64,000 nt of DNA, taken from assembly GCF_001440395.1 (NCBI RefSeq), contig NZ_LLXZ01000012.1:62001-126000 (forward strand), in the 5' to 3' direction. Below, piece after piece: positions 24,294-32,704 of this stretch. Origin of the DNA: Bradyrhizobium jicamae (lineage in GTDB: Bacteria > Pseudomonadota > Alphaproteobacteria > Rhizobiales > Xanthobacteraceae). A model generated the notes under the pieces. The model was not told where the DNA came from and did no database searches. It saw nothing but the letters and a program-made list of their open reading frames with translations. The translations under genes and the position numbers were made by a program. Each line of letters starts with the position of its first letter. Position 1 is the stretch's first letter.

Positions 24294-24391
24294 AACAGCC
24301 CTTCGGGGTAAAGGCCGTGGCGCCCGCTTCGCGGCGTGTTTCCTAACTCCCGGTGCCAGCCCGCTGGCACCCGGCCCTAGGAAAGCCTGTT
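24294..24391 (+). ncRNA. Candidate structured RNA, closed multi-hairpin fold
   Basis: AACAG (24294-24298) can pair with CTGTT (24387-24391). Inside are CCC-TTCG-GGG type hairpin (24299-24308), CGCCCGC-TTC-GCGGCG (about 24320-24335), and a long stem where TTTCCTA (24339-24345) pairs with TAGGAAA (24378-24384), enclosing the perfect GGTGCCAGC/GCTGGCACC hairpin. So three hairpins are held by an outer stem, like a small folded RNA. It ends 19 bases before the ATG of a decayed gene, so it may be a 5' leader. It matches no riboswitch class I know. Confidence 0.45.
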
Positions 24392-24410
24392 AGTACCGCG
24401 AGCAACACCC

Positions 24411-24600
24411 ATGACCATCGAAAGACCTATGCTTCCGCCGCGTGCGGAGTCCGTGGGGACAGCGGCAACCAGCAAAACGCATCAGTGACTCTCCCAGGCC
24501 CGCCAAGGGACTATCCCGGCGCCGCGCGCTTGCCGGCCTTGCCATCCTGCCAGCCGCTCTATCGACGGCCGCAGAGCGGAACGCCTTGAACGCGCGATTG
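24411..24600 (+). pseudogene. Decayed small protein gene with SRRR-type segment
   Basis: ATG 24411 reads MTIERPMLPPRAES... for 25 codons and stops at 24486. In another frame just after, the coding-like sequence RPAKGLSRRRALAGLAILPAAL continues. Together they resemble a recurrent Bradyrhizobium hypothetical protein that begins with MT..RPM.PPRAE and has an SRRR..AGL segment resembling a twin-arginine signal. A frameshift near 24480 therefore separates the two parts. The family link is from memory. Confidence 0.4.
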
Positions 24601-24750
24601 CCGACGACGTCGCGTTTCTCGCCGCGCATCCGACGCGACGGAAGCGCGATGAGGAGCGTTCGGCATGAAGCGGCGGCGCCGATCGATGAGGAAGCGAAAT
24701 CGGCAGCGGCTGGCGGCTCACGCTCGCCGGCTGAGGCGGTGAAACACGAG

Positions 24751-24818
24751 GCCCGCCGGTTCGCGCCGGCGGGCAACAATAGCAAGAGCCGCCCGAGCGA
24801 TCACCGGGGCGGCTCTTG
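24751..24818. repeat. Two strong hairpins in tandem
   Basis: GCCCGCCGG (24751-24759) pairs with CCGGCGGGC (24766-24774), and CAAGAGCCGCCC (24783-24794) pairs with GGGCGGCTCTTG (24807-24818). Both stems are perfect. No T-tract follows on either strand. They could be REP-like palindromes or transcription end structures. Confidence 0.5.
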
Positions 24819-25030
24819 TCGCAATTGCCGGTTCGTGACCGATTCCATTGCGTGAATTTCGGCGAGGCCGCGAAGATCGCCCTCTTCGGACCAGCCTCTG
24901 ATCGTTCGGGTATGCGCCCCGCTTCGACTGATGAAGAGAATACTCGATAAAAATTTAACGACAATCGAAACACAAAATTAACGTTACTCCATCGGCGAAA
25001 CCGATGGCCCGCCGGTTCACGCTGGCAATG

Positions 25031-25067
25031 AAAAGGCCCCAGCTTGTGGGGGCAGAACGCTGGGGCC
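25031..25067 (-). terminator. Rho-independent terminator, leftward
   Basis: Stem GGCCCCAGC / GCTGGGGCC (9 bp, 25035-25043 with 25059-25067). On the - strand it is followed by CCTTTTCATT. It would end transcripts from the 33-residue ORF at 25154-25255, about 90 bases upstream. Confidence 0.6.
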
Positions 25068-25153
25068 GCCATTCCAATGCGCCATGCTGGAAGGTTAGCG
25101 GGCGCCAAGCAGGAACGGGCCTGGTGACTCTCCGTTCCTAAATCCGCCGATTG

Positions 25154-25255
25154 CTAGAACCACAGGGCGGCTACGATCAAGATGGCCGCTCCAACCACGA
25201 GGACCATCACGTCGATAGTGAGCCACCGGGGGACGCGCATCGCAAGTTTCGTCAT
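25154..25255 (-). CDS. 33-residue membrane micropeptide
   Basis: ATG 25255 has a strong ribosome site (ggaggacccgaccc). The peptide begins MTKLAMRVPRWLT and continues as one hydrophobic helix ending AALWF. A T-tract hairpin terminator lies 90 bases downstream, so the transcript looks complete. Similar tiny ORFs are common in Bradyrhizobium in my memory. Function unknown. Confidence 0.6.
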   Translation of the reverse strand: MTKLAMRVPRWLTIDVMVLVVGAAILIVAALWF

Positions 25256-25751
25256 GGGTCGGGTCCTCCCAACCTGCATTCTCCAACGATCGCGAGCTGG
25301 ACGCTGTGAGCTGTTTCACTTCATCGGGAAAAAATGGCAATTCGGCCAGTTGACGCTAGCGGGCCTGCCCTTTGTCGGCTGCCGTACAGACCGTCTTCCG
25401 GCGGCGGGATATTCTGGACGTTCCCCCCCGGCAATGCTCCCCAAGCCCCGCCGGAGGTCTCTACAGTGTTGGCGGCCCCGGCGCGTTGCGTATTTGCCGG
25501 GGCCGCCACAGGGCGCGCGATGCAATTAGGGGAACAGCCAAAACGTCGCCGCTTCTCGCAAACATCGACATTGGAAGAACGACTAGCCTGAGGACACGGA
25601 ACGGTTGCTACAGAAAGCGAATATGCTTGAACCCTGCCCCGCCCGGGATGATGTCCTGAGAAAAATCCGGCAGAACGAAACTGCCGCGCACGTAAGCGAG
25701 TGGCTTAATTCATCAGGTCTGCAATCTCCGACGTCACCGGCTTAATCCGCA
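25256..25751. other. Roughly 500-base stretch with no convincing gene
   Basis: Overlapping frames on both strands in 25321-25591 are Pro/Arg/Ala-rich and mutually exclusive. I could not choose a real one. It contains the GC-rich block GGCGGCCCCGGCG with its complement GCCGGGGCCGCC (about 25470-25506). I treat it as debris. Confidence 0.3.
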
Positions 25752-25934
25752 ATGAAAGACATGCAGGCCAGCCTGGAGAAGCTTCGCGCCGATGCAGCGG
25801 AAGCCGCGCTGATACGGGACTTGGCCACGGATAGCCATAAGCGGGAGTTGTTCACCAGGTTAGCGGATCACCTGGCTAGGCTCGCCGTAGAGGTTGAACG
25901 CGCGATTGCGACAAGCCCATTGCAGAAGAAGTAA
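25752..25934 (+). CDS. Hypothetical 60-residue helical protein
   Basis: ATG 25752 (MKDMQASLEK). The entire sequence is predicted helical, with Leu/Ala heptads and many Glu/Arg, so a small coiled coil. A hairpin with T-tract begins at its last codon. Looks like a conserved Bradyrhizobium small protein. Function unknown. Confidence 0.6.
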   Translation: MKDMQASLEKLRADAAEAALIRDLATDSHKRELFTRLADHLARLAVEVERAIATSPLQKK

Positions 25935-25960
25935 GGCCACCTCAGTTGGCGGCCTCTTTT
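25934..25960 (+). terminator. Rho-independent terminator
   Basis: AGGCCACC / GGCGGCCT stem (one A-C mismatch) with loop TCAGTT, followed by CTTTTCTT. Ends the 60-residue gene and faces the exported-protein gene's 3' end. Confidence 0.65.
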
Positions 25961-25973
25961 CTTGCGACATCGC

Positions 25974-26270
25974 TTACTGCTTGTTCACACCCTTCTGTAC
26001 GGCACCCGGTTCCTTGGCAGTGCCCGTGTTATTTGGCCCGGCTGCCGTACTTGCGCCGGAAGTGCTGGCGTCTCCTCCGGGCGAGGGTCTGCTAGCCCCG
26101 GTGGTGCCCTTGTCCATGGCGCCCGTTCCGTCCTTGATCGCGCTGTCCGACGTGTTTGGTCCGACATTGCCTTGGCTCGACGCGCCTCCAGTGGGCTGAT
26201 TGGTTTGCGCGAAGGCGGCGGGGGAAGCGAGCGCCAAAATGCAGACCGAAGCCGCCATAATCTTCTTCAT
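25974..26270 (-). CDS. Exported Gly/Ser/Thr-rich protein, 98 residues
   Basis: ATG 26270 (MKKIMAASVC). A Sec signal peptide ends AAFA-QT at about residue 21. The mature part is low-complexity, with GGA, STSG and GTG segments and no hydrophobic core, so it is probably an unstructured periplasmic protein. RBS gggagatcatttt lies upstream. Function unknown. Confidence 0.6.
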   Translation of the reverse strand: MKKIMAASVCILALASPAAFAQTNQPTGGASSQGNVGPNTSDSAIKDGTGAMDKGTTGASRPSPGGDASTSGASTAAGPNNTGTAKEPGAVQKGVNKQ

Positions 26271-26378
26271 AAAATGATCTCCCTGGGTTCTGTTTTGTTT
26301 CGCCCAAGGAAATCGCCGCTCATTGCCTTCGTTCCTATTCCTGACCGGTTGGATGACGGCTCTTCATTCGAGGAGCTC

Positions 26379-26510
26379 TTACTCAAAGGCGACACCCTCG
26401 GGATCGTTTTCCTCGAACCATTTTTCCGTGGCGTCCGTGGCGGCGAAGACCTTGACGTGCTCGGCGTCGCCGACCTGGTTGCTGGTGTTGACGTAGACAA
26501 AAACGGTCAT
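26379..26510 (-). CDS. Second copy of the MTVFVYVNTS protein, C-terminally truncated
   Basis: ATG 26510 encodes 43 residues matching the island protein at 5925-6071 (for instance MTVFVYVNTSNQVGDAEH). After GVAFE a TAA replaces the Tyr codon; if that base were different the frame would continue ELLE and end at a TGA, as in the other copy (EYEVLE). This is a one-base nonsense change removing five residues. Function and effect unknown. Confidence 0.55.
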   Translation of the reverse strand: MTVFVYVNTSNQVGDAEHVKVFAATDATEKWFEENDPEGVAFE

Positions 26511-26526
26511 TGGTCTCTCCGCCGCC

Positions 26527-26634
26527 AATCGCTGGCCGGACGATGTTCGGCTGTCGGACATTGGGACTCAGTTCGTCTGCAAAGCGTGCGGCAAGCGAGG
26601 CTCCGACGTGCGGCCACACTTCAATTGGATTCGT
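26527..26634 (+). pseudogene. Fragment of a small zinc-ribbon protein
   Basis: The + strand frame reads RWPDDVRLSDIGTQFVCKAC then GKRGSDVRP, which matches the C-terminal CxxC knuckle of a short rhizobial protein family with WPDD...C.xCGxxGAD(V/A)RP. No upstream start or first CxxC is present, so it is a remnant. It overlaps nothing else apart from the 5' region of the small gene on the other strand. Confidence 0.4.
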
Positions 26635-26737
26635 AGGGCGCCTGCGGCAGCGGGATACCGCGCGGCGAAAACCAGTTGCCTGATTACCGCTTCTGGAACC
26701 AGCGATTCGCGTCCTACCGTTTGCGGGGGGATACGCT

Positions 26738-26911
26738 GTGGACCTATTTCGAGCTGAGAAGATTGCCAGTGTGCAAGATCAATCAATCCATGACTGCCGT
26801 TTCTGCGCAGGAAGGCTCACTCTGCTCAAAACGATCATGGAATCCGAGAGTGGAGTCGTCACACACATATTTGAATGCTTGCAATGTGGAGATCGCACTT
26901 GGAACGAGTAG
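26738..26911 (+). CDS. Small zinc-ribbon protein, 57 residues
   Basis: GTG at 26738 is preceded by gcgggggg. The product has two Cys-X2-Cys knuckles, HDCRFCAGRL and FECLQCGDRTW, 32 residues apart, a classical zinc ribbon. I recognise this as a frequent Bradyrhizobium protein. It may bind nucleic acid. Other frames here lack a conserved pattern. Confidence 0.6.
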   Translation: MDLFRAEKIASVQDQSIHDCRFCAGRLTLLKTIMESESGVVTHIFECLQCGDRTWNE

Positions 26912-27042
26912 GCTGTAAGTCCACTGCGGGATCGTAGACATCAATTGGCGGCTCAGCCGCGACCGTTCCGGACGACACGCAGAGGGCCTAAGCATGCGTC
27001 GCCGTGCGACGAATTAGAAAAATCGATAAACCCACCTAGGAA

Positions 27043-27261
27043 ATGGCGGGGCGCAAGTTGAAAGTAGGAAGCATTGAGTCTGGCGGGCTCTCGATTGCCT
27101 GTTTCATTCGTCGTCAGTCCGAAACTGGAGCCTGGTTGGAGGTGGTCAAACCGATTGAGCTTCCGGCACAATTTATATTGCTGGTAGTCCCTGACCGCAC
27201 CAAGCATCGCTGCACAACTCTTTGGCGTACGGGAAAGATGATCGGCGTTAAATTTCTTTGA
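27043..27261 (+). CDS. PilZ-domain-like small protein
   Basis: 72 residues from ATG 27043 with ctaggaa upstream. The sequence GLSIACFIRRQSETGAWLEV and the final WRTGKMIGVKFL fit the PilZ fold pattern common in Rhizobiales single-domain proteins. The usual RxxxR and (D/N)xSxxG c-di-GMP motifs are degenerate, here with RRQSETGA for the second. It may therefore be a non-binding member. Stand-alone gene before the cbb3 cluster. Confidence 0.6.
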   Translation: MAGRKLKVGSIESGGLSIACFIRRQSETGAWLEVVKPIELPAQFILLVVPDRTKHRCTTLWRTGKMIGVKFL

Positions 27262-27357
27262 GCAATCGCCTGGTTTGAGCTAGCGCCTTTCAAGGACGGC
27301 TTGAATCCCGCTTCCATCAGCTTGCCGCCAACCGAAATGGCGGCGTTTGATCTGCAC

Positions 27358-27540
27358 CTAGTGACGTCCGCTCCCCGCCGAAGGCGCCCTCTCCGAAGCC
27401 GGCTCGTCATCCGCGATCGCGCGCCATCCTGCCCCCTCCAGGTCATCATACTGCCCGTTCTTGAGCGACCAGAGAAAACCCGCCAGGCCAAGGGCGCCGA
27501 GTGTGAGTGCCAACGGCACGAGGAATACCAGGACTTCCAT
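27358..27540 (-). CDS. ccoS: cbb3-type oxidase assembly protein CcoS (FixS)
   Basis: 60 residues from ATG 27540, coupled to ccoI by TGATG overlap, with ribosome site gggag. One N-terminal transmembrane helix (residues 2-22), then GFLWSLKNGQYDDLEG, the family signature. CcoS is needed for inserting heme b and copper into CcoN. Last gene of the fixGHIS operon. Confidence 0.9.
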   Translation of the reverse strand: MEVLVFLVPLALTLGALGLAGFLWSLKNGQYDDLEGAGWRAIADDEPASERAPSAGSGRH

Positions 27541-29732
27541 CAGCAAAGCTCCCTTGCGCCGCTATGGGCGCGCAGCGCGTTCAAGATCACCAGCACTGAA
27601 GAACCCGACATCGCGGCGGCGGCGACCAGCGGCGTGGCGAGGCCCGCAATCGCCAGCGGCACGGCCAGCGAATTGTAGCCGGCGGCCAGCCACAGGTTCT
27701 GCCGCATCAGCAGCAGTGCCTTCCGCGAGAAGCCGATGGCGGCGACGACGGGCGCGAGGTGATCGCCGAGGAACACCAGATCGGCGGTCGCCTGGCTCAA
27801 ATGGGTCGCGCTGACCGGCGACATCGAGACATGCGCAGCGGCCAGCGCCGGCGCGTCGTTCATGCCGTCGCCGACCATCAGCACCTTGACGCCCCGCCGC
27901 TTCAATTCCTCGATGCGGACAATCTTGTCCGCCGGCGTGACGCCCGCGCGCCATTCGTGGATGCCGAGCTGTTCGGCTGCATGGCGCACGGCGGGCTCGC
28001 GGTCACCAGACAGAATCTCGACTTCGATCCCGGCCTTGACGAGCGTGGCAATCGCGCTGGCCGCATCCGGGCGCAAGCGCTGTCGCACCGCGAAGACGTG
28101 CCGCGTCTCGCCGTGACGGAAGGCAACGACGGACGCTTCGGGATCCCGATGCAGTATCTCGTTGGCGAGTTGATCCGCGCCGCAGAACGACGGCCGGCCC
28201 AGCCGGACTTCGAGCCCACGGACGAAGCCGCGCACGCCCTGGCCGGCCACCTCCTCTGCTCCGGCCAGCGGCGTCCTTGCGCCGGAAGCGCGGGCCACCG
28301 CGGCGGCGACGGGATGATGGCTGGCAAGCGCGAGCCGTCCGGCGAGTTCGAATACGTCTCGCGGCACGTCGACGGCATTGGTGACGTCGAGCTCCGGCAG
28401 GGTCAGCGTGCCCGTCTTGTCGAACACGACGCGCTCGACGTCGGCCAGCCGCTCGATGGCGTCGCCGGAATTGAGCAGCACGCCGGTGCGGAACATCGCG
28501 CCCGAGACGACGGTCTGCACCGCCGGAATCGCAAGCCCCAGCGCGCAGGGACAGGTGATGATCAGAACCGAGATCGCGATGACGATGGCGTCGTGCCAGG
28601 TGGCGCCATAGGCCGCCCAGCCCAGCATCGTCAGGAGCGCCGCTGTATGCACGACCGGCGAATAAAGCCGCGAGGCGCGGTCGGCGAGCTGCACGTAGCG
28701 GGAGCGCGCCTGCACGGCGTTGTCGAGCAGCCGGCTGATTTCCGCCAGCAGTGTGCCTTCGGAGGCCGCCGACACCCGCACCCGCAAGGCGCCTGACAGG
28801 TTGAGTGTGCCCGCATAGACGGCGGTGCCCGGCCCCGCCTTCACAGGCAGGGTCTCGCCGGTGATCAGGCTCTGGTCGATCTTGGACTGTCCCTCGATCA
28901 CGTTGCCGTCGACCGCGGACCGCTCGCCCGGCCGCAGCAGCACGATATCGCCGGCTTGCACGGCGGCAATCGGCACCACGCTGATCTCGTCGGTGCCGAT
29001 GAACTTGGTCGCCGTCTCCGCCTTGAGCGCGGCGAGGTTTCCGGCCACCGCCCGCGTCTTGCGCCGCATGCTCTGGTCGAGGTAGCGGCCGGCCAGCAGG
29101 AACGCGAGCAGCATCAACGCGGCATCAAAATAGGCGTGTTCGGCGTGGTGGAGCGTCTCCATCACCGACATGCCGAGCGCCATCACGATGCCGATCGAGA
29201 TCGGCACGTCCATATTGGTGCGACGCGCCCGCAACGCGGTCCAGGCGGAGCGGAAGAACGGCTGTCCCGAATAGGCCGCGGCCGGCAAGGCAATCAGCGC
29301 CGATAGCCAGTGGAAGAAATCACGCTGTTCCGGGATCATGTCGCTGACATTGCCGGACCATACCGGGATCGACAGCATCATGATGTTCATCGCGGCAAAG
29401 GCCGCGACGCCGAGACAGCGCAGCAGGAAGCTCGCCTGCTCGGTCTCGATGGCTTCGGCGCGGACCGGCTCGAACGGATAGGCCTTGTAGCCAAGCTCGG
29501 CCAGCCGGTCGATGAAGCGGGCCGGGTCGAGCGTGCCCTCCTTCCATTCCAGTGCCACGCGGCGGTCGGTCAGGTTGACGCGCGCCAGTGTCACGTCGGG
29601 AAGCGCGGAAAGGCCGCGCTCGATCTTCGACATGCAGCCGGCGCAATTGACGCCTTCCACCGCCAGATCGATATGCGACAACCCGGAGCCGAGATGCCGA
29701 ACATAATGTGAGAAGTCTCGCGTCGCCTGCAT
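27540..29732 (-). CDS. ccoI: Copper-exporting P1B-type ATPase CcoI (FixI)
   Basis: 730 residues from ATG 29732 (MQATRDFSHY). One heavy-metal-associated domain with the motif GVNCAGCMSKIE lies near residue 33. The transmembrane metal site ITCPCALGLAIP, the phosphorylation site DKTGTLT and the hinge MVGDGMNDAPAL are all present. CcoI delivers copper to the binuclear centre of cbb3 oxidase. It overlaps ccoS downstream and follows ccoH by 11 bases. Longer frames upstream lack similarity. Confidence 0.93.
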   Translation of the reverse strand: MQATRDFSHYVRHLGSGLSHIDLAVEGVNCAGCMSKIERGLSALPDVTLARVNLTDRRVALEWKEGTLDPARFIDRLAELGYKAYPFEPVRAEAIETEQASFLLRCLGVAAFAAMNIMMLSIPVWSGNVSDMIPEQRDFFHWLSALIALPAAAYSGQPFFRSAWTALRARRTNMDVPISIGIVMALGMSVMETLHHAEHAYFDAALMLLAFLLAGRYLDQSMRRKTRAVAGNLAALKAETATKFIGTDEISVVPIAAVQAGDIVLLRPGERSAVDGNVIEGQSKIDQSLITGETLPVKAGPGTAVYAGTLNLSGALRVRVSAASEGTLLAEISRLLDNAVQARSRYVQLADRASRLYSPVVHTAALLTMLGWAAYGATWHDAIVIAISVLIITCPCALGLAIPAVQTVVSGAMFRTGVLLNSGDAIERLADVERVVFDKTGTLTLPELDVTNAVDVPRDVFELAGRLALASHHPVAAAVARASGARTPLAGAEEVAGQGVRGFVRGLEVRLGRPSFCGADQLANEILHRDPEASVVAFRHGETRHVFAVRQRLRPDAASAIATLVKAGIEVEILSGDREPAVRHAAEQLGIHEWRAGVTPADKIVRIEELKRRGVKVLMVGDGMNDAPALAAAHVSMSPVSATHLSQATADLVFLGDHLAPVVAAIGFSRKALLLMRQNLWLAAGYNSLAVPLAIAGLATPLVAAAAMSGSSVLVILNALRAHSGARELC

Positions 29733-29743
29733 GACTGACCTTC

Positions 29744-30241
29744 CTAGTTCAACAGCACGCGGTTTCTGGACAGGAACATCCGCTGACCCGACGCCATGCC
29801 TTCGAGCACCAGATCCCACTGGCCGGGTGCGATGGTCTCCGCGCTGCCGCGATAGATGCCGATCCCCACTTCCGCGAGCGCGACCGGCAGATCGGCCCGC
29901 CGGTCAGTCGGCCGCTCGAACCGGCCCTGGAATTTCAGGCCGGACATCGGCTTGCCGTCATGGTCGCGGGCCTCGACCTGCAGCGTCGCGCCACCCTGCC
30001 CGCTGCGCTTGACATGGGCGTCGACCTTCCACTTGCGCGCGCTCTGGGCCTGCGCGGTGGTGATTTCCTTCTGATAGGCAAGGCTGGCAGCGTAGGCGCT
30101 GTCGACCTCGGTGCCCGGCAAGGTCTGGATCGCAAGCCGCATCATCAGCAGGTTGACCCCGATCACGACGCCGAAGAACGCCACCATCATCACGAACACC
30201 ATGCGCCCGGTGATCGGTCTCGGCTTCTGCGCCCTGCTCAT
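29744..30241 (-). CDS. ccoH: cbb3 oxidase accessory protein CcoH (FixH)
   Basis: 165 residues from ATG 30241, chosen because ccggagagc (ggag) lies just upstream; an ATG at 30265 overlapping the ccoG stop is an alternative. One transmembrane helix (about residues 14-35) is followed by a periplasmic FixH domain with GVNLLMMRLAIQTLPG and RPTDRRADLPV. FixH is required for stable assembly of the oxidase subunits. Confidence 0.9.
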   Translation of the reverse strand: MSRAQKPRPITGRMVFVMMVAFFGVVIGVNLLMMRLAIQTLPGTEVDSAYAASLAYQKEITTAQAQSARKWKVDAHVKRSGQGGATLQVEARDHDGKPMSGLKFQGRFERPTDRRADLPVALAEVGIGIYRGSAETIAPGQWDLVLEGMASGQRMFLSRNRVLLN

Positions 30242-30261
30242 GTCAATGCTCTCCGGAAGTG

Positions 30262-31725
30262 TCATGGCGACACGAAATGGTCGGTAGCGGTGGCAACTTC
30301 GCCGAGCCCGATATCGGTCACGCGGAAATTCACCGGAACGGATTTGGCCGGATTGCTCTCCGCCGGCGCCGTCACCAGCATCCGCAGCTCGGTGGTGGTG
30401 TCGCGCGCCAGGATGATCATGGGCCGATCCTGCGTCACGGAATCGGCGCCGACGACATGGAGTGTGGCGTTGACCGGGCCGTCGATGTCGATCGCGATGA
30501 CGCGGTCGAAGCCGCGCTTGTTCAGGAGGCGCACGGTATAGGCGTTACGGATCGATCCGTCGGCAAGCTTCACCGCGACCGGATTGCGGTCATGCAGCAC
30601 GTTGATGTCGAGCAGCGACCGCGTCAGCAGCGCATAGAGCATGACAGCGCCGACGGCCGCGATCAGGGCGGCATAGGTGACGGTGCGCGGCCGGATGATC
30701 CGGTAGATCGGCGGCTTGCCTTCCTGCCGCCGATGAATGTTGATGTCGTTGTCGTAGCCGATCAGGCGGGTTTCCCGCCCGATCTTGGTCATCACGGTGT
30801 CGCAGGCATCGATGCAGAGACCGCATTGAATGCAATCGAGCTGCGGCCCGTTACGGATATCGATGCCGGTAGGGCACACGGCCACGCACTGGTAGCAGTC
30901 GATGCAATCGCCGACCGGCTGGCCGAGCGCGCGCAGTTCGTTGGCTTTCTTCAGCGACGTGCGCGTCTCACCGCGATCGTATTTGTAGGTGACGTTGAGC
31001 GCCCATTCATCGGTCAGCGCCGCCTGGATGCGCGGCCATGGGCACATGTAGACGCAGACCTGCTCGCGCATGAAGCCGGCCAGCAGATAGGTCGTCGCGG
31101 TGAGAATGCCGATCCAGATATAGGCGATCATCGGCGCCTGGAAGGTGATGAGCTGCTTCACCAGCGTCGGCGCATCGTTGAAATAGAGTACCCAGGCGCC
31201 GCCGGTCCACCAGGCGATCATCAGCCAGATCGAGTGCTTCAGCAGGATCTCGGCAAAGCGCTCGAGCTTCATCGTGCCCTTGGCCGCATCCTTGCGCATG
31301 CGCTCGCGCCGGTCGCCTTCGATCAACCGTTCGATGGCGTAGAACAGATCGGTCCACACCGTCTGCGGGCAGAGATAGCCGCACCAGATGCGGCCGCCGA
31401 CGGCGTTCATCAGGAACAGCGTCAGGGCAGCGATGATCAACAGGCCGGTGAAGTAATAGACTTCCTGCGGCCACAGCTCGATGAAGAAGAAATAGAAGCG
31501 GCTGTTCGGCAGATCGACCAGCACCGCCTGGTTCGGGGCGCCGAGGCCTCTGTTCCAGCGCACGAACGGCAGCAGGTAATAGACGCCGAGGCAGAACGCC
31601 ATCAGCCCCCATTTGGTCCGGCGAAACGTGCCGGAAACGCTCTGTGGATAGACTTTCTTCTGCGCCGCATAAAGCGGCGCGTCCTCGTCAAGCTGCAGGT
31701 CGGTCGGGCTCACGGGTTTGTTCAT
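30262..31725 (-). CDS. ccoG: Ferredoxin-like copper-reducing protein CcoG (FixG)
   Basis: 487 residues from ATG 31725 (MNKPVSPTDL). Four to five transmembrane helices and two [4Fe-4S] clusters: CIDCYQCVAVCPTGIDI and CIQCGLCIDACDTV. The C-terminal domain after a last helix is an Ig-like fold. CcoG reduces Cu(II) for oxidase assembly. The longer frame to 31794 runs into the FNR box at 31781, so the start at 31725 is preferred. It leads the fixGHIS operon. Confidence 0.93.
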   Translation of the reverse strand: MNKPVSPTDLQLDEDAPLYAAQKKVYPQSVSGTFRRTKWGLMAFCLGVYYLLPFVRWNRGLGAPNQAVLVDLPNSRFYFFFIELWPQEVYYFTGLLIIAALTLFLMNAVGGRIWCGYLCPQTVWTDLFYAIERLIEGDRRERMRKDAAKGTMKLERFAEILLKHSIWLMIAWWTGGAWVLYFNDAPTLVKQLITFQAPMIAYIWIGILTATTYLLAGFMREQVCVYMCPWPRIQAALTDEWALNVTYKYDRGETRTSLKKANELRALGQPVGDCIDCYQCVAVCPTGIDIRNGPQLDCIQCGLCIDACDTVMTKIGRETRLIGYDNDINIHRRQEGKPPIYRIIRPRTVTYAALIAAVGAVMLYALLTRSLLDINVLHDRNPVAVKLADGSIRNAYTVRLLNKRGFDRVIAIDIDGPVNATLHVVGADSVTQDRPMIILARDTTTELRMLVTAPAESNPAKSVPVNFRVTDIGLGEVATATDHFVSP

Positions 31726-31780
31726 CGCCGGGTTGGTCTCGTCTCGGGCGTTCACTCTAGAGCCGGCCCCGGAACCCCAT

Positions 31781-31794
31781 TTGATCCATCTCAA
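31781..31794. promoter_or_regulatory. FNR/FixK box of the fixGHIS operon
   Basis: TTGAT-CCAT-CTCAA on the + strand, nine of ten consensus positions. It lies 55 bases before the ccoG start, between ccoP and ccoG. Microaerobic control of fixGHIS by FixK2 is established for Bradyrhizobium. Confidence 0.7.
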
Positions 31795-31824
31795 ACAGAA
31801 CGGCGACGCCGCATCGCCCGGCCG

Positions 31825-32697
31825 CTATTTGCCTCCGCCGAGCGAGTGGACGTAGACCGTCAGCGCCTTGATCGTGGAAGGATCGAGCCGGCCGACCCAG
31901 GCGGGCATGACGCCGGCGCGGCCGCTGTTGATGGTTTCCACCAGCGAAGCCTCGTCCGATCCGTAGAGCCAGATCTTGTCGGTCAGATCGGGCGCGCCGA
32001 GTTCCTGGTTCCCCTTGCCGTTGTCGCCGTGACAGGAGGTACAGTTTTCCGCAAAGATCTTCGCACCGGCGGCAGCATCGTAACCCGCGGCCGTCGGCAG
32101 GCCGGATAACGACCGGACATAATTGGCGACGGTCACGATCTGGTCCTTCTTGAGGACGCCCTCCTTGCCAAATGCCAGCATGGCGCTCTCATGCGCCTTC
32201 GGGTGCCCCGAGCGGGCGCCAAACTGGATCGTCTGCATGATCTGGTCGAGGCTGCCGCCCCACAGCCATTCGTCGTCATTTAGATTGGGATAGCCCTTGG
32301 CCCCTGCCCCGCCGCTGCCGTGGCAAGGAGCGCAATTGTCGCCGAACACCGTTTTGCCGCGCGCACGAGCCAGCGCCAGCAGCGCCGGATTCTTCTCGAT
32401 CTCCTCCAGCGAGGCGTTGCCAAGCGCCACCATCTTGTCGCCGCGGATCTTTTCCAGGTTGGCAAGCTCGGCGGCGACCTCGGCGCGGGTGGAGTAATTC
32501 CAGATACCGGTCGTATGGCTCCAGAGCAGCGGCCATGCCGGATAGACGATCCAGTAGCCGACCGCCCAGAGGATGGTCAGGTAGAAGGTGGTCAACCACC
32601 AGCGCGGCAGCGGCGTGTTGAGCTCCTTGATGCCGTCCCACTCGTGACCGGTGGTGGTTCTTCCGGAAACATGATCGAGATCGCCGTGTTCGGTCAT
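31825..32697 (-). CDS. ccoP: cbb3 oxidase diheme cytochrome c subunit CcoP (FixP)
   Basis: 290 residues from ATG 32697 (MTEHGDLDHV), with gaggag upstream. An N-terminal CcoP/FixP domain with one transmembrane helix (WWLTTFYLTI...) precedes two cytochrome c domains with heme motifs CAPCHG and CTSCHG. It passes electrons from the c-type pool to CcoO. The start overlaps nothing; ccoQ ends 7 bases before it. Confidence 0.95.
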   Translation of the reverse strand: MTEHGDLDHVSGRTTTGHEWDGIKELNTPLPRWWLTTFYLTILWAVGYWIVYPAWPLLWSHTTGIWNYSTRAEVAAELANLEKIRGDKMVALGNASLEEIEKNPALLALARARGKTVFGDNCAPCHGSGGAGAKGYPNLNDDEWLWGGSLDQIMQTIQFGARSGHPKAHESAMLAFGKEGVLKKDQIVTVANYVRSLSGLPTAAGYDAAAGAKIFAENCTSCHGDNGKGNQELGAPDLTDKIWLYGSDEASLVETINSGRAGVMPAWVGRLDPSTIKALTVYVHSLGGGK

Positions 32698-32704
32698 GAT
32701 CGTA

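Noticed and set aside
30259..32109. 616-codon + strand ORF opposite ccoG and ccoP
   Set aside because: It is an antisense shadow of two unmistakable genes, with low-complexity His/Arg/Asp-rich composition.
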